The translations under genes and the position numbers were made by a program. Shown piece by piece: positions 1-10,537 of a DNA stretch of 41,009 nucleotides (within the stretch, counting starts at the first letter, position 1; the number at the start of each line of letters is the position of its first letter). The notes below the pieces were generated by a model that saw only the letters and a program-made list of their open reading frames with translations, was not told where the DNA came from and ran no database searches. The DNA is from Desulfuromonas sp. (lineage in GTDB: Bacteria > Desulfobacterota > Desulfuromonadia > Desulfuromonadales > Desulfuromonadaceae), in the NCBI GenBank assembly GCA_028685815.1, contig JAQUDG010000009.1, positions 1-41,009 on the forward strand, in the 5' to 3' direction.

Positions 1-1
1 C

Positions 2-1660
2 ACCATAAACCACCCCTTAGATTTTGAAACTGCTGCCATTTTGGCAGCGGATTTTAACTACGAAGTGGAGAACGTCGCTTTTGATGAGGGAAGTATTCTC
101 TACAACGAGGATGATATCTCCTTAGAGGAAGATTACGTATCGGAGAACGTTACCGCACGCCCACCTGTGGTTACTATAATGGGTCACGTTGACCATGGTA
201 AAACCAGTCTGCTGGACGCAATTCGCAGCGCTAAGATTGCGGATGCCGAGGCGGGTGGTATTACGCAGCATATCGGTGCATATGATGTACAAGTGCATGA
301 TAAGACGGTTTCTTTTCTTGACACCCCTGGTCATGAGGCGTTTACCGCCATGCGTTCGCGTGGTGCCCATGTAACCGACATTGTTATCTTGGTTGTTGCT
401 GCGGATGATGGGGTTATGCTTCAGACTAAAGAAGCTATCAGTCATGCCAAAGCGGCCAAGGTGCCTATTATTGTTGCAATAAATAAAATGGATAAACCTT
501 CCGCCAACCCAGAAAAAGTTAAGCAGGAGTTGACGGAGTTTGGGCTGGTTCCGGAAGATTGGGGCGGAGATACGATCTTTGTAGAGGTGTCAGCCAAACA
601 GCGCACCAACCTCGAAGGACTGCTAGAGATGGTGTTACTCCAGGCTGAAGTGCTTGATCTCAAAGCTGATCCTACCAAACGTTGCCGTGGCACTATTGTA
701 GAAGCACGCCTTGATAAAGGGCGCGGTGCAGTGGCGACAGTTCTGGTGCAGGACGGTACTCTAAGGGTTGGTGATCCTATCGTTGCGGGTCTGCATTACG
801 GACGCGTGCGTACCATGGTCAATGATCGCGGAGAACAGGTGCAGGAAGCTGGCCCCTCAATCCCGGTCGAGGTTACGGGTTTACATGGTGTGCCTGAGGC
901 TGGGGACAACATCAACGCGGTTGAGAGTGAAAAGCTCTCCAAAGATGTAGCACAGCATCGTCAGCACAAGAGTAGAGAAGCTGAACTGGCCAAGCACAGT
1001 CGACTCTCCCTCGATCAACTATATGCCCGTATTCAGGAAGGCAATGTTGAGGAACTCAGAGTTATCATCAAGGCTGATGTACAGGGTTCTCTCGAAGCTC
1101 TGAAGGAAGCGTTAGTGAAGCTCTCCACTGATTCGTGTCGCCTGTTGGTGGTGCATACGGCAGTAGGTGGAATTAAGGAAAGTGATGTTTCCCTCGCGAC
1201 GGCTTCAGATGCTATTATTATCGGTTTCAGTGTCCGTCCCGAACCCAAAGCCTCTGCCATGGCGGAGAAGGAAGGGGTGGATATCCGCCTGTACAGCATT
1301 ATTTACGATGCTGTTGCCGATGTGAAGGGGGCAATGGAGGGCTTACTTGCTCCGACCCTGAAGGAGAAATACTCAGGCCGAATCGAAGTACGCGAAACCT
1401 TCAGCGTGTCTAAAATCGGCACAATTGCTGGTGGCATAGTCCAGGATGGTATCGCGCGACGAAATGCTCTGGCGCGACTGGTGCGTGACGATGTTGTGAT
1501 CTGGGAAGGTAAGCTGAGTTCACTCAAGCGCTTTAAGGATGATGCAAAAGAGGTTAAAGCTGGATACGAGTGTGGTGTCGGGCTTGAGCGCTATAATGAT
1601 ATCAAGGTCGGCGATATTATCGAGACCCATGAAATAATTGAAACAAAAACCGAACTGTAG
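2..1660 (+). CDS. infB: translation initiation factor IF-2 (5'-truncated by window edge)
   Basis: IF-2 is the GTPase that brings fMet-tRNA to the 30S subunit and drives subunit joining. The frame is open from base 2, so the gene starts before the window; about 552 codons are present. The first residues ([11 protein letters not shown]) match the end of the IF2_N region. The GTPase domain shows G1 GHVDHGKT, G3 DTPGHEA, G4 NKMD and a G5-like VSAK. The remaining beta-barrel domains and the C-terminal fMet-tRNA binding barrel ([12 protein letters not shown], then a C-terminal [11 protein letters not shown]) follow. The TTG at base 41 is internal and should not be taken as a start. It heads the rbfA-nrnA-truB-rpsO-pnp run, the usual infB operon. 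Confidence 0.98.
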   Translation, partial: TINHPLDFETAAILAADFNYEVENVAFDEGSILYNEDDISLEEDYVSENVTARPPVVTIMGHVDHGKTSLLDAIRSAKIADAEAGGITQHIGAYDVQVHDKTVSFLDTPGHEAFTAMRSRGAHVTDIVILVVAADDGVMLQTKEAISHAKAAKVPIIVAINKMDKPSANPEKVKQELTEFGLVPEDWGGDTIFVEVSAKQRTNLEGLLEMVLLQAEVLDLKADPTKRCRGTIVEARLDKGRGAVATVLVQDGTLRVGDPIVAGLHYGRVRTMVNDRGEQVQEAGPSIPVEVTGLHGVPEAGDNINAVESEKLSKDVAQHRQHKSREAELAKHSRLSLDQLYARIQEGNVEELRVIIKADVQGSLEALKEALVKLSTDSCRLLVVHTAVGGIKESDVSLATASDAIIIGFSVRPEPKASAMAEKEGVDIRLYSIIYDAVADVKGAMEGLLAPTLKEKYSGRIEVRETFSVSKIGTIAGGIVQDGIARRNALARLVRDDVVIWEGKLSSLKRFKDDAKEVKAGYECGVGLERYNDIKVGDIIETHEIIETKTEL

Positions 1661-1666
1661 GAGATA

Positions 1667-2035
1667 GTGGTGGGAACTACGCAACGTTCACGCAGGGTGG
1701 GGGAGCAGATTCAAAAAGAAATTTCTGACCTGCTCCTGCGCGGAGTACGAGATCCGCGTGTCGGCTTTGTCACTATAACCTCTGTTGATGTAACTTCTGA
1801 TTTGCAGCATGCATGTATTTACTATACTGCATTTAATCTTGCTGAAATTGACGAAGAGCAGCGCAAAGAGACGCACCGTGGGTTGGTGAGCGCAGGGCCG
1901 TATCTGCGTACTGAGTTGGGTAAGCGCCTCAAGCTGCGCCGAGTACCTGAGTTGACTTTTAAGTACGATGAATCCACCGAATATGGCAACCGTATCGAAA
2001 GCTTGTTGCGGGAGATAAAGACAAATGACGCCTAG
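1667..2035 (+). CDS. rbfA: ribosome-binding factor A
   Basis: RbfA is a small KH-like protein that binds the free 30S subunit and helps mature the 5' end of 16S rRNA. The 122-residue length is normal for the family. The N-terminal [10 protein letters not shown], the [15 protein letters not shown] segment and the C-terminal [13 protein letters not shown] are characteristic. Start is GTG; two consecutive GTG codons (1667 and 1670) are possible, with GGAG at 1660-1663 just upstream overlapping the infB stop region. The 3' end overlaps the start of nrnA by 11 bases, implying translational coupling. Confidence 0.95.
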   Translation: MVGTTQRSRRVGEQIQKEISDLLLRGVRDPRVGFVTITSVDVTSDLQHACIYYTAFNLAEIDEEQRKETHRGLVSAGPYLRTELGKRLKLRRVPELTFKYDESTEYGNRIESLLREIKTNDA

Positions 2036-3002
2036 TTTTGACGAAGATGCGGTTTTGTCCAGGATTGCGACGACCATTCGGCAAGGTACCACCTTTTTGG
2101 TGGTAGCACATGAATCCCCTGATGGAGATGCCGTAGCCTCAACCCTGGCAATGAGTAACGCTTTACGTGAGATGGGCAAAGAGGTCTTGGCCTTTAACGC
2201 TGATCTAGTGCCGCAGAAACTCCGTTTTCTCCCTGGGGCCGACACAATGAGCACTCAACTTGATGCTCAGATTCGCTACGACGTTGGGATAGTGCTGGAT
2301 GCAGGTGAGCTACGGCGTACCCAAGTCGATGTGCCGGGTATATGCACACAATCAATCAACATAGACCACCATCCGCATTCTGAAGACTTTGGGGATATCT
2401 ATTATGTTGATACGAGTGCCAGTGCGACTGCAGTTCTTATCTTCCGAATTCTACAACATATGTGCCATCCTGTTTCTTTCGCAGTTGCTGAAAATATATA
2501 TACAGCAATTATTTCAGATACCGGTTCTTTTCGCTACAGTAGCGCCAATTCCGAAGCTTTTTTTGTAGCCGGTGAAATGGTGAAGATTGGAGTAGATCCC
2601 TGGAAAATAGCAGGGGGCTTATATGAGAGCCAAGAAGCGGAACGCCTGCGCTTGCTCGCGAGTGCCCTTGCGACCTTGCAGGTCTCTGCCTGCGGTCGAG
2701 TTGCGGTGATGCATACAACCCAGCAGATGTTCGAAGCTGCTGGAGCTAGCTCGGAGTTGGCCGATAGTTTCGTCAATTATCCCCGTTCAATTCAGGGCGT
2801 CGAGGTGGCAATTTTTTTGCGTGAACTTGCACCTGATGTTTTTAAGCTTGGGATGCGCTCAAAAGGGAAAGTTGACGTAGGACAATTGGCTCGGGATCTG
2901 CACGGTGGTGGGCACCACAACGCTGCTGGTGCTGAAATGCGGGGATCGCTTGAACAGATTGTAGCAGAACTGTTCGATCGCCTCCAACCGCTTCTGCCCT
3001 GA
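2025..3002 (+). CDS. nrnA: DHH-family phosphoesterase, bifunctional oligoribonuclease/pAp phosphatase
   Basis: NrnA-type proteins degrade nano-RNAs to mononucleotides and can dephosphorylate pAp. The DHH domain shows the metal-binding motif HESPDGDA near residues 33-40 and NIDHH near residue 113; the C-terminal DHHA1 domain carries [11 protein letters not shown]. Length 325 residues fits the family. It starts at an ATG inside the rbfA end and is followed 3 bases after its stop by truB, so it belongs to the infB operon, as in Firmicutes and delta-type Proteobacteria. Confidence 0.94.
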   Translation: MTPSFDEDAVLSRIATTIRQGTTFLVVAHESPDGDAVASTLAMSNALREMGKEVLAFNADLVPQKLRFLPGADTMSTQLDAQIRYDVGIVLDAGELRRTQVDVPGICTQSINIDHHPHSEDFGDIYYVDTSASATAVLIFRILQHMCHPVSFAVAENIYTAIISDTGSFRYSSANSEAFFVAGEMVKIGVDPWKIAGGLYESQEAERLRLLASALATLQVSACGRVAVMHTTQQMFEAAGASSELADSFVNYPRSIQGVEVAIFLRELAPDVFKLGMRSKGKVDVGQLARDLHGGGHHNAAGAEMRGSLEQIVAELFDRLQPLLP

Positions 3003-3005
3003 TTC

Positions 3006-3908
3006 ATGCACGGTTTTTTAGCACTGGATAAGCCCGAGGGGATGAGCTCTCACACCATGGTACAGCAGGTGAGGCGGGCATGTGGCACCCGAAGAGTGGG
3101 CCATGCCGGGACTCTAGATCCCTTGGCGACAGGAGTGCTGTTGGTTGGTGTTGGGCACGCCACCCGCCTGATCGAGTATCTGACTGCACAAGATAAATCC
3201 TATCGTGCCACCATGCGCCTAGGCACCATTACCGACTCACAAGACATTACTGGGACTGTCGTTGAGCGCCGCGAAGTTCCAGCGCTTACATCAGCACAGA
3301 TAGAGAATGCCTGTTGTGCTTTTACCGGCCAGATCGACCAAGTGCCGCCGATGTTTTCGGCCCTTAAACGTGACGGAGTACCTCTGTACCGTTTAGCGCG
3401 CAAAGGCGAAGAGGTGGAGCGCCAGAAACGCACGCTTTTTATCCGCCGCATTGAGTTGATCTCGCATAATGGTGAGGATGCCGTGCTGGATGTTGAGTGT
3501 TCCAAAGGGACCTACATCCGTACGCTGTGTCACGATATTGGGGAAAAACTAGGGTGCGGGGCATGTATGGCTGCATTACGCCGCACAGGTAGTGGTTTTT
3601 TTACCAGCGAGAAGCTTGTTTCCCTCGATGAACTACGCAGCGGTAATTTCCGCCTACTGTCGGTGCTTGAAGGTTTGGCGCATTTGCCACAGTTGGAGTT
3701 GCTAGAGAACGGGCGCGACCGGCTACGTTACGGTATCCCCCCTCTTCTAGAGCACATATGTGATACGGCTGCCACCTATGAAAAGGCAGAACTGGTCTTA
3801 TTGTGCTACGCTGGGACTCTTGTAGCAGTAGCTAGCCCAGACTTGACCCACCAACATGAACAACGTGGTGACTTTAAACTCCACAAGGTGTTTCCAGATG
3901 GGATCTGA
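3006..3908 (+). CDS. truB: tRNA pseudouridine(55) synthase
   Basis: TruB isomerises U55 in the T-loop of tRNAs. The N-terminal GFLALDKPEGMSSH and the catalytic GHAGTLDPLATG with its Asp are present, followed by the family's YRATMRLG and GTYIRTL segments. Length 300 residues is typical. No clear ribosome-binding site precedes the ATG; it lies 3 bases after the nrnA stop, so it is probably translated by coupling. The C-terminal tail (about residue 240 on) is a weakly conserved PUA-like part. Confidence 0.96.
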   Translation: MHGFLALDKPEGMSSHTMVQQVRRACGTRRVGHAGTLDPLATGVLLVGVGHATRLIEYLTAQDKSYRATMRLGTITDSQDITGTVVERREVPALTSAQIENACCAFTGQIDQVPPMFSALKRDGVPLYRLARKGEEVERQKRTLFIRRIELISHNGEDAVLDVECSKGTYIRTLCHDIGEKLGCGACMAALRRTGSGFFTSEKLVSLDELRSGNFRLLSVLEGLAHLPQLELLENGRDRLRYGIPPLLEHICDTAATYEKAELVLLCYAGTLVAVASPDLTHQHEQRGDFKLHKVFPDGI

Positions 3909-3953
3909 CCTGTGCCATTTTGCACCGGATAATTGGTGATAGTACGTCCCGCT

Positions 3954-3982
3954 TTGACGTGCTGTGTCAGCGAGCGTTAAAT
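3954..3982 (+). promoter_or_regulatory. candidate sigma70 promoter for rpsO-pnp
   Basis: TTGACG (3954-3959), 17-base spacer, TTAAAT (3977-3982). It lies in the 269-base truB-rpsO gap, giving a leader of about 190 bases before rpsO. A second weaker candidate is TTGATA (4089-4094), 17 bases, TATTTC. The gap also holds a short hairpin AGCGC-gaat-GCGCT (4062-4075). Read by eye only. Confidence 0.35.
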
Positions 3983-4177
3983 AATGCTACCCAAGCGTCG
4001 GGTGTTTGTTGCCGCAACTGAAAAGCTATGGTATAACCCACAACCCACAGTGCTTAGATATAGCGCGAATGCGCTTTACAGCGTGTGGTTGATATGATAG
4101 AGAACACTTTGTATTTCACTAGGTTAACCCGGTTTGCGGGGATTACCGGATTTTGAAGATTGAAAGGAGATGCCACA

Positions 4178-4444
4178 GTGCTGGCTACAGAAAAAAAACA
4201 GGAAATCATTAAGGAATTTCAGGCCCAGGAGGGCGACACCGGTTCTTCCGAGGTTCAGATTGCATTATTGTCCCGCCGCATTACCGAGCTGACTGAGCAC
4301 TTCAGAACCCATACAAAAGACCATCACTCGCGTCGTGGCCTGCTCAAGATCGTAGGACAACGCCGCCGCCTGCTTGATTATCTCAAGAGAAAAGACGTCG
4401 AGCGCTATCGTGCTATTATCGCGCGTTTGGGTATCAGACGTTAG
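4178..4444 (+). CDS. rpsO: 30S ribosomal protein S15
   Basis: S15 binds the central domain of 16S rRNA and is a primary assembly protein. The start is the GTG at 4178: AAAGGAG (4163-4169) lies 8 bases upstream and the product then has 88 residues, the usual S15 size, starting MLATEKKQ. Conserved segments [23 protein letters not shown] and RLGIRR are visible. An in-frame TTG at 4160 would overlap the ribosome-binding site and is rejected. pnp follows, the classic rpsO-pnp arrangement. Confidence 0.97.
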   Translation: MLATEKKQEIIKEFQAQEGDTGSSEVQIALLSRRITELTEHFRTHTKDHHSRRGLLKIVGQRRRLLDYLKRKDVERYRAIIARLGIRR

Positions 4445-4456
4445 TACCTGATGTTG

Positions 4457-4492
4457 AATGCGGCAGTCTGCTTGATAGCAGGTTGCCGCATT
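4457..4492 (+). terminator. rpsO-pnp intercistronic hairpin
   Basis: Outer arms AATGCGGCA (4457-4465) and TGCCGCATT (4484-4492) are perfectly complementary, with a nested CTGC/GCAG stem inside. The following bases are TTAGAGC, not a U-run. It could be a weak terminator between rpsO and pnp, or an RNase III processing hairpin as known for the E. coli pnp leader. The sequence does not decide between them. Confidence 0.5.
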
Positions 4493-4699
4493 TAGAGCTG
4501 GGGCGGGGGAGGATGTCCGGAGAGGACTTCCGACTAAGGGTGCGCATTGTATATGCCTTTGCATTGCATGTGTTTAGCATTTCACATGCTTTAAATCCTT
4601 TGAGTCGGGAGCTGTCTCAGGTCAACCTCCTGTAGCCCTTTTTTTGTAACATGGCAAGAACACATGCAGGGGCAGTAAAACCTGCGCAGGAGTAAATAT

Positions 4700-6799
4700 A
4701 TGAGTTACCAAAAAGTAGAAATAGAATTCAACGGCCAGCCACTAACCATCGAAACTGGCAAGATGGCGCGCCAGGCTGATGGTGCCACCGTAGTTACCTA
4801 CGGCGAGACAAAAATTCTGTGCACCGCCGTATCGGCAAAAACCATGCGCGCCGGCCAAGATTTTTTCCCCTTAGTGGTCAACTATCAAGAAAAATTTTAC
4901 GCCAGCGGTAAGATCCCCGGATCATTCTTCCGCCGTGAGCGTGGTTCTACTGAGCGCGAAACCCTTATCTGTCGTCTTATTGACCGCCCGATGCGCCCAC
5001 TTTTCCCTAAAGGGTATCTGAACGAGACCCAAATCATGCCCACAGTCATCTCTGCTGACTGTATCAATGATCCGGATACTCTGGCTATTTTGGCTGCATC
5101 GGCCTCGGTTACTGTATCCGACATCCCGTTTGCTGGCCCCATTGCAGCTGTACGCGTCGGCCGGGTAGAGGGCGAGTTTATCGCTAACCCGACTCTGGAG
5201 CAGATAGCGCTTAGTGACATTGAAATCGTGGTCGCCGGTTCGCGTGAGGCGATTATGATGGTAGAGGGCGAAGCTAATCTCGTTAGTGAAGATGAAATGC
5301 TCGAAGCAATCTTCTTTGGGCATAGGTCCATCCAGCCTCTGATCGATATGCAGGAGAAGCTGCAGCAGCTCGTTGGAGTGGCCAAACGTGAATTTGCTCT
5401 GCCGGAAGTAGACGCTGCACTAGAGCAGCGGGTTACCGCCATCTGTGAAGAACAGCTTGTGGCAGCGTTCAAATTGCAGATAAAGCAGGAGCGTTATGCA
5501 GCGCTGAGTGAGAATCGGACCCGGGTACAGGAATTGTTAGCTGCTGAGTTCCCTGAGCGCGCAGATGAAATCAGCGCGATTATTGGCAGCGTGGAAAAAC
5601 GTGTGGTTCGTCAGATGATCCTGCATGATCGGATACGCATCGATGGGCGTGACATGAGCACGATTCGTCCGATTTTTAGTGAAGTTGGAATCCTGCCCCG
5701 CGCCCACGGCAGTGCGTTGTTTACCCGAGGTGAGACCCAGGCTCTTGTAGCAACTACGCTCGGTACTGCTAGTGATGAGCAGCGTATTGACAATATTCAA
5801 GGGATGGATTTTAAAAAATTCATGCTGCACTACAATTTCCCACCATTTTGCGTGGGCGAAACCAGCATGCGTCTGTTCCCTGGACGCCGGGAAATTGGCC
5901 ACGGGATGTTGGCGGAGCGCTCAGTTACTAAAATTCTACCTGAGTTTGACGACTTCCCCTACACCATCCGCATTGTGTCAGACATCCTGGAGTCCAATGG
6001 TTCTTCCTCCATGGCTTCCGTCTGTGGTGCTTCACTTTCTCTTATGGATGCTGGGGTTCCAGTTAAAAAACCGGTCGCTGGTATTGCGATGGGGCTTGTA
6101 AAAGAGGGCGACGCTGTCGCGGTCCTCTCCGATATCCTTGGTGATGAAGACCACTTGGGTGATATGGACTTCAAGGTCACTGGTACCGAAGATGGAATTG
6201 CGGCTCTGCAGATGGATATCAAGATTGACGGCGTAACGCGCGACATCATGTATACTGCTTTGGAGCAAGCGCGCGAGGGACGTCTGCACATTCTGGGCAA
6301 AATGGCGGAAGCGCTGGCAGAGTCACGCTCCGACCTTTCCCCTTACGCTCCACGCATCACCACGGTCTATGTCAAGCCGGAACAGGTCCGAACCGTTATC
6401 GGTGCTGGGGGTAAGACCGTACGTGCAATTATTGAAGCGACCGGATGTGGTATCGACATTGAAGACGATGGACGTATCAACATCTCCTCAGCTGACGGCG
6501 CTGCGGCACAGGAAGCTGCGCTCATGATTAGTGAGCTGACCCAGGAAGCAGAAGTAGGCAAGATCTACAACGGTACCGTGAAGAAAATTATGGATTTCGG
6601 TGCCTTTGTGGAGATCTACTCTGGTACAGACGGCCTGGTTCATATAAGTGAATTGGCTAAAGAGCGCGTTCGCAACGTGACAGATGTTCTAAATGAAGGG
6701 GATTCCGTCCGCGTCAAGTGTATCGGGGTAGACCGTCAGGGCAAGATCAAGCTCTCCCTTAAAGAAGCGCTGGAAGATGATGCAAAACAACAGGACTAA
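4700..6799 (+). CDS. pnp: polyribonucleotide nucleotidyltransferase (PNPase)
   Basis: PNPase is a trimeric phosphorolytic 3'-5' exoribonuclease of the degradosome. Two RNase PH domains are visible (N-terminal with FFRRERG and [10 protein letters not shown] near residues 75-95; second with [12 protein letters not shown] and the catalytic-region [12 protein letters not shown]), then a KH domain with VIGAGGKT near residue 560 and an S1 domain starting [11 protein letters not shown] near 620. Length 699 residues is standard. ATG start has AGGAG (4688-4692) 7 bases upstream. The 255-base leader between rpsO and pnp contains the hairpin at 4457-4492 and may be the site of autoregulation. Confidence 0.98.
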   Translation: MSYQKVEIEFNGQPLTIETGKMARQADGATVVTYGETKILCTAVSAKTMRAGQDFFPLVVNYQEKFYASGKIPGSFFRRERGSTERETLICRLIDRPMRPLFPKGYLNETQIMPTVISADCINDPDTLAILAASASVTVSDIPFAGPIAAVRVGRVEGEFIANPTLEQIALSDIEIVVAGSREAIMMVEGEANLVSEDEMLEAIFFGHRSIQPLIDMQEKLQQLVGVAKREFALPEVDAALEQRVTAICEEQLVAAFKLQIKQERYAALSENRTRVQELLAAEFPERADEISAIIGSVEKRVVRQMILHDRIRIDGRDMSTIRPIFSEVGILPRAHGSALFTRGETQALVATTLGTASDEQRIDNIQGMDFKKFMLHYNFPPFCVGETSMRLFPGRREIGHGMLAERSVTKILPEFDDFPYTIRIVSDILESNGSSSMASVCGASLSLMDAGVPVKKPVAGIAMGLVKEGDAVAVLSDILGDEDHLGDMDFKVTGTEDGIAALQMDIKIDGVTRDIMYTALEQAREGRLHILGKMAEALAESRSDLSPYAPRITTVYVKPEQVRTVIGAGGKTVRAIIEATGCGIDIEDDGRINISSADGAAAQEAALMISELTQEAEVGKIYNGTVKKIMDFGAFVEIYSGTDGLVHISELAKERVRNVTDVLNEGDSVRVKCIGVDRQGKIKLSLKEALEDDAKQQD

Positions 6800-6883
6800 T
6801 GATTTGCATTAAGATACTCATAGTATGAATAGGTAGGCTGCAGCAAAGCAACGGTTTTGCTGCATGCCACCTTGGATAAGCAG

Positions 6884-6921
6884 AAGTCCCTGTCATCTCT
6901 ACCCAAGATGCTCAGGGACTT
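6884..6921 (+). terminator. likely pnp terminator hairpin
   Basis: Arms AAGTCCCTG (6884-6892) and CAGGGACTT (6913-6921) with a nested CATCT/AGATG stem (6894-6898, 6906-6910) make a long hairpin. Only TTACTGTT follows, so the U-tract is weak. A smaller hairpin, GCAGCAAA/TTTGCTGC (6840-6863), precedes it. Together they mark the end of the pnp transcript. Confidence 0.55.
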
Positions 6922-6955
6922 TACTGTTCATGCTGTAAAAAGACACATCCGGCTG

Positions 6956-6984
6956 TTGACACCAGCCTGGCTGAGTTGCACAAT
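6956..6984 (+). promoter_or_regulatory. candidate sigma70 promoter for dut
   Basis: TTGACA (6956-6961), 17-base spacer, CACAAT (6979-6984), about 60 bases before the dut start and just after the pnp terminator hairpin. The -35 is perfect and the -10 matches at 4 of 6 bases. Confidence 0.45.
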
Positions 6985-7043
6985 ACGCTTATATTTTCAT
7001 TTAGAGTTCGTAGCGTAACGGGTAGCGCTGAAAGGTGTTTGGT

Positions 7044-7493
7044 ATGAGCAAGGTAATGGTAGAACTTAAGTGCCTCCACCCCGAAGCCGTGGTGCCTGAA
7101 TACAAAACCGAGCAAGCGGCTGGTATGGATCTGTGTGCCTGTTTAGAGCAGACCTTGCATTTAACGCCAGGACAGCGCGCTCTGGTCCATACAGGGATCG
7201 CGCTTGCGTTGCCGAAGGGTTTTGAAGCCCAAATCAGGCCCAGATCTGGACTGGCGTTGAAACACGGAATCACACTGGTTAATAGCCCTGGCACCATTGA
7301 TGCGGACTATCGCGGCGAGATAAAGATAATATTAATAAACCACGGTGATGCCAATGTTGAGATTAAAAGTGGAGACCGGATTGCGCAGATGGTTGTTGCA
7401 CCTGTAACCAAGGTATCTTGGCACCAGGTATCTGAATTGAGTGTGACCGCTCGGAATGAAAATGGATTTGGACATACTGGAGTCTGCGGTTAA
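7044..7493 (+). CDS. dut: deoxyuridine 5'-triphosphate nucleotidohydrolase (dUTPase)
   Basis: Trimeric dUTPase hydrolyses dUTP to dUMP and pyrophosphate, keeping uracil out of DNA and feeding dTMP synthesis. The five family motifs are visible: [22 protein letters not shown] with the catalytic Asp, GDRIAQMV, and a C-terminal NGFGHTG. The last usually reads GGFGSTG; the Ser-to-His change is also usual in relatives I remember from Geobacter. The ATG at 7044 is chosen over an in-frame GTG at 7035, because AAGGTG upstream then has sensible spacing and the product begins MSKVMVEL. 149 residues. Confidence 0.97.
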   Translation: MSKVMVELKCLHPEAVVPEYKTEQAAGMDLCACLEQTLHLTPGQRALVHTGIALALPKGFEAQIRPRSGLALKHGITLVNSPGTIDADYRGEIKIILINHGDANVEIKSGDRIAQMVVAPVTKVSWHQVSELSVTARNENGFGHTGVCG

Positions 7494-7539
7494 AACGTTT
7501 ACATCAATTGAAATATTTTACCCCTGAATAGGAAGCATG

Positions 7540-7806
7540 ATGGGACAGGACACACTGCATACGTATCCCTGCGAGTACACATTTAAGGTTTTCGGGCTGG
7601 AGACGTTGCGTAAGACCTTGACGCAACAGGTGCACGCCGCAGTGAATCAGGTGGTTACGATAGAGGAAGACATGATTGAGCAGCGTAACAGTAGTGGGGG
7701 TAATTATTTCTGTATTTCAGTAAATGCCATGCTGCATAATGAGGAACAGCGACGTAGGGTTTATACTCTGCTGCAGGAACTGGAGGGGGTTCGGTATATA
7801 TTATGA
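7540..7806 (+). CDS. DUF493 (YbeD-like) family protein
   Basis: A small protein of 88 residues with the N-terminal YPCEYTFKVFG that is typical of the DUF493/YbeD family, a ferredoxin-like ACT-resembling fold whose biochemical role is not established. Two adjacent ATG codons (7537, 7540) exist; GGAAG at 7531-7535 is better spaced for 7540. The stop overlaps the next gene's ATG (ATGA), so it is cotranslated with the Sua5/YciO gene. Confidence 0.85.
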   Translation: MGQDTLHTYPCEYTFKVFGLETLRKTLTQQVHAAVNQVVTIEEDMIEQRNSSGGNYFCISVNAMLHNEEQRRRVYTLLQELEGVRYIL

Positions 7807-8411
7807 TGTTGAGCATTAATCCAGAAAATCCACAACAACGTCTGCTAGATCGAGTGGTTGAGTGTCTACGTCAGGACGGGGTGATTGTGTATCCTACTGA
7901 TACAACCTATGGCATCGGGTGCGACATTTACAATAAAAAGGGGATTGAAAGAATCTACCAGATTAAACAGCGCGATAAGCGCAAACCCTTTTCTTTTATC
8001 TGTCCTGATCTGGCAACTATTACCAATTATGCAAATGTGAGCAATTTTGCCTTCAAGATTATGAAGCGCCATCTTCCCGGACCGTATACCTTTGTCCTTG
8101 AGGCAACGCGCGAAGTACCAGGGTTGCTGGTAACCCGGCAGCGCACGGTTGGAGTCAGAATGCCGGACAACCAAATTGTGCTCGAAATAGTCCGCCAACT
8201 TGAGCATCCATTGGTGACTACAAGTGTGAATATTACCCAACAACAGACCTATGAAGATCCCAGCCTTATCGAGGATGAACTTGGGGGCCAGTTGGATATG
8301 GTGATAGATGGAGGTAAGCTCAGTGGTGATCCCTCTACGGTGATTAGTTTGCTGGATGACAAAATAGAGGTTTTGCGCCAAGGGCGTGGGGATATCTCCT
8401 GGATAAAGTAA
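7803..8411 (+). CDS. Sua5/YciO/YrdC-family protein (YciO-like)
   Basis: The YrdC fold includes TsaC, which makes threonylcarbamoyl-AMP for the t6A modification of tRNA, and the less understood YciO branch. The N-terminal GVIVYPTDTTYGIGCD, the KQRDKRKPFSF segment, and RTVGVRMP then TTSVN are the family's nucleotide and RNA-binding motifs. At 202 residues it has only the YrdC domain. The sequence looks closer to YciO than to TsaC, so threonylcarbamoyl-AMP synthase activity is plausible but not certain. Start overlaps the DUF493 stop by four bases; a terminator follows. Confidence 0.85.
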   Translation: MMLSINPENPQQRLLDRVVECLRQDGVIVYPTDTTYGIGCDIYNKKGIERIYQIKQRDKRKPFSFICPDLATITNYANVSNFAFKIMKRHLPGPYTFVLEATREVPGLLVTRQRTVGVRMPDNQIVLEIVRQLEHPLVTTSVNITQQQTYEDPSLIEDELGGQLDMVIDGGKLSGDPSTVISLLDDKIEVLRQGRGDISWIK

Positions 8412-8476
8412 ATGTTGCTGTGCGTTCAAACGCCGTATGAGAAATATATTCAGGGGTTTTAACTCCTGGAACGTTG

Positions 8477-8514
8477 AGCCCTGTTCCTTCTCTTCTTTGG
8501 AACAGGGCTTTTTT
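8477..8514 (+). terminator. rho-independent terminator after the Sua5/YciO gene
   Basis: Arms AGCCCTGTTCC (8477-8487) and GGAACAGGGCT (8499-8509) form an 11-bp perfect stem, pyrimidine-rich loop, then six T residues (8509-8514). Confidence 0.92.
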
Positions 8515-8563
8515 GTAGACGCAGCACAAGTCGGTATATACAACAGTACACCAATAGACATAC

Positions 8564-8601
8564 AAAAAAGGCAGCCGGTGGGATATCCCGACGGCTGCCT
8601 T
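8564..8601 (-). terminator. rho-independent terminator of fumarase
   Basis: Arms AAGGCAGCCG (8568-8577) and CGGCTGCCTT (8592-8601), with a nested GGGATATCCC palindrome (8580-8589). On the minus strand the stem is followed by a T-run (complement of the A-run at 8564-8569). It ends the fumarase transcript and faces the plus-strand terminator at 8477-8514. Confidence 0.88.
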
Positions 8602-8634
8602 AAGGTCAAACTTGAACGTGCTCAACTTAGGTGA

Positions 8635-10248
8635 TTAAATACCCAGTTCCTTGAAGAAGTCGTTCCCTTTATCGTCAACTAGGATAAAGGCGGGGAAATC
8701 TACAACTTCAATTTTCCATACCGCTTCCATGCCGAGTTCTTCAAAGTCCAAACATTCGACACTCTTGATGTTGTATTCTGCCAGCGCCGCTGCCGGGCCT
8801 CCGATGGAGCCAAGGTAGAAACCACCATATTTCTTGCAGGAATCAGTTACCTGCTGAGAGCGGTTTCCTTTGGCGATCATGATCATGGATGCGCCGCGAG
8901 ACTGAAGCATATCAACATACGGATCCATGCGTGATGCGGTGGTCGGGCCAAAGGAGCCTGAGGGCTTGCCCGCCGGAGTTTTTGCTGGACCGGCATAGTA
9001 AATGGGATAATCCTTCAGGTATTGCGGCAATTCTTCGCCACGCTCGATAATTTCGCGAAAGCGTGCATGGGCGATATCTCGCCCTACGATGATGGTTCCG
9101 TTCAGGGACAGCTGGGTTTTGATGGGGTATTTAGAGAGCTCTGCTCGTACTTGATCCATAGGGCGGTTGAGGTCGATTTTTATCACCTCAGGGCGCTGAC
9201 CACTCCGCTCTTTAGGCATTAGGCGTGCGGGATTGTCGTCCATCTGCTCCAGCCAAATTCCCTCTTTGTTGATTTTAGCTTTGATGTTGCGATCCGCCGA
9301 ACATGAAACCGCAAGGCCGATGGGGCAAGACGCGCCGTGACGACTGCTGCGCACCACCCGGATATCATGGGAAAAGTATTTGCCCCCAAACTGCGCACCA
9401 ATGCCAAGCTCTTCAGCGCGTTTCTGCAGCTCTTTCTCTAATTCCACATCCCGGAAAGACTGTCCGAGCTCATTGCCTTCCGTGGGGAGCTCATCTAGGT
9501 ACCCAGCGGAGGCGAGTTTAGCGGTTTTGAGGCAGGTCTCGGCACTGGTGCCGCCGATGCAGAATGCGATGTGGTACGGCGGGCAGGCCGCGGTGCCCAA
9601 TGATTTCATCTTTTCTACCAACCAATCAACCAAGCTGTTTTTGTTAATGGTGGCTTTGGTTTCTTGGTACAAATAGCTTTTGTTGGCGCTACCGCCACCC
9701 TTTACTACGAACAGGAACTTATATTCATCCCCTTCGGTGGCCATGAGATCGATTTGGGCAGGGAGGTTGCACTTGGTATTTACTTCGTCATACATATTGA
9801 GCGCGGCATTCTGGGAGTAGCGTAGATTCTCTTCGGTGTAGGTTTTGTACACACCAGCTGAGAGTTGCTCCGCATCGTTGCCACCGGTCCAGACGTTTTG
9901 TCCTTTTTTGCCCAGTACCGTCGCGGTACCGGTATCTTGGCAGAATGGCAGCTCGAACTTAGCTGAGACTATGGCATTTTGTAACATCGCCATGGCGACG
10001 CCACGGTCGTTAGCGGATGCTTGCGGATCTTTCAGGATCGCCGCAACTTTGTCATTGTGCGCTGGGCGTAAAAGAAAGTTTACTTCGCGAAAAGCCTGAT
10101 TAGACAGAAACGCCAGCCCTTTTGGATCAATTTTAAGTACTTCTTTGCCCTCGAAATTGGCGGTACTGACATAGTCTTTGGTAAGTAGACGGTATTGAGT
10201 TTTGTCTTGTCCCAGCGGGAATGGATCCTGATACTTAAATTCAGACAT
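8635..10248 (-). CDS. fumA: class I (iron-sulfur) fumarate hydratase
   Basis: Class I fumarase interconverts fumarate and malate with an oxygen-labile [4Fe-4S] cluster, part of the TCA cycle. The product is 537 residues, the usual size, and holds both the alpha-like part ([45 protein letters not shown]) and the beta-like part ([37 protein letters not shown]). The cluster cysteines should be among FCQDTG, ASCPIG and DSCKKYG. ATG at 10248 is preceded on the minus strand by AAAGGAG with 7-base spacing. It is monocistronic with its own promoter and terminator. Confidence 0.96.
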   Translation of the reverse strand: MSEFKYQDPFPLGQDKTQYRLLTKDYVSTANFEGKEVLKIDPKGLAFLSNQAFREVNFLLRPAHNDKVAAILKDPQASANDRGVAMAMLQNAIVSAKFELPFCQDTGTATVLGKKGQNVWTGGNDAEQLSAGVYKTYTEENLRYSQNAALNMYDEVNTKCNLPAQIDLMATEGDEYKFLFVVKGGGSANKSYLYQETKATINKNSLVDWLVEKMKSLGTAACPPYHIAFCIGGTSAETCLKTAKLASAGYLDELPTEGNELGQSFRDVELEKELQKRAEELGIGAQFGGKYFSHDIRVVRSSRHGASCPIGLAVSCSADRNIKAKINKEGIWLEQMDDNPARLMPKERSGQRPEVIKIDLNRPMDQVRAELSKYPIKTQLSLNGTIIVGRDIAHARFREIIERGEELPQYLKDYPIYYAGPAKTPAGKPSGSFGPTTASRMDPYVDMLQSRGASMIMIAKGNRSQQVTDSCKKYGGFYLGSIGGPAAALAEYNIKSVECLDFEELGMEAVWKIEVVDFPAFILVDDKGNDFFKELGI

Positions 10249-10341
10249 TCGTGCTCTCCTTTACATGAAATAAAAATTTCTGCGGTATAGAACAATACTG
10301 GGGGTAGCATTCTCCCCTTCCGACCAAGCTTGACAGTCGGC

Positions 10342-10370
10342 AGTATAAATAAATTGTATACGATTGTCGA
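10342..10370 (-). promoter_or_regulatory. sigma70-type promoter of fumarase
   Basis: On the minus strand: TCGACA (10370-10365), 17-base spacer, TATACT (10347-10342); both hexamers match the consensus at 5 of 6. The leader is about 85 bases. A small inverted repeat CCGAC...GTCGG (10320-10340) lies over the expected start site and could be an operator or leader hairpin. Confidence 0.6.
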
Positions 10371-10537
10371 TAGCTGAACACTGTTATATTCCTGATTATT
10401 AGTGCAGATTTGCTGTGCTTATTGCGCCTTTGATTGATTTTTCCTCGATGCGCGTGATACAAAGTGCGCGGTCAGTGCGGTAGCGCATAGTATATTATAT
10501 GTTTTTATCTCATTTGGTATTGAGAGGAACAGACGAG

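Noticed and set aside
1688-2254. Long minus-strand frames over rbfA/nrnA, and similar ones over pnp (4897-5472), thrS (33002-33589) and pheS (35219-35887)
   Set aside because: Shadows of conserved plus-strand genes, without ribosome sites or recognisable motifs.
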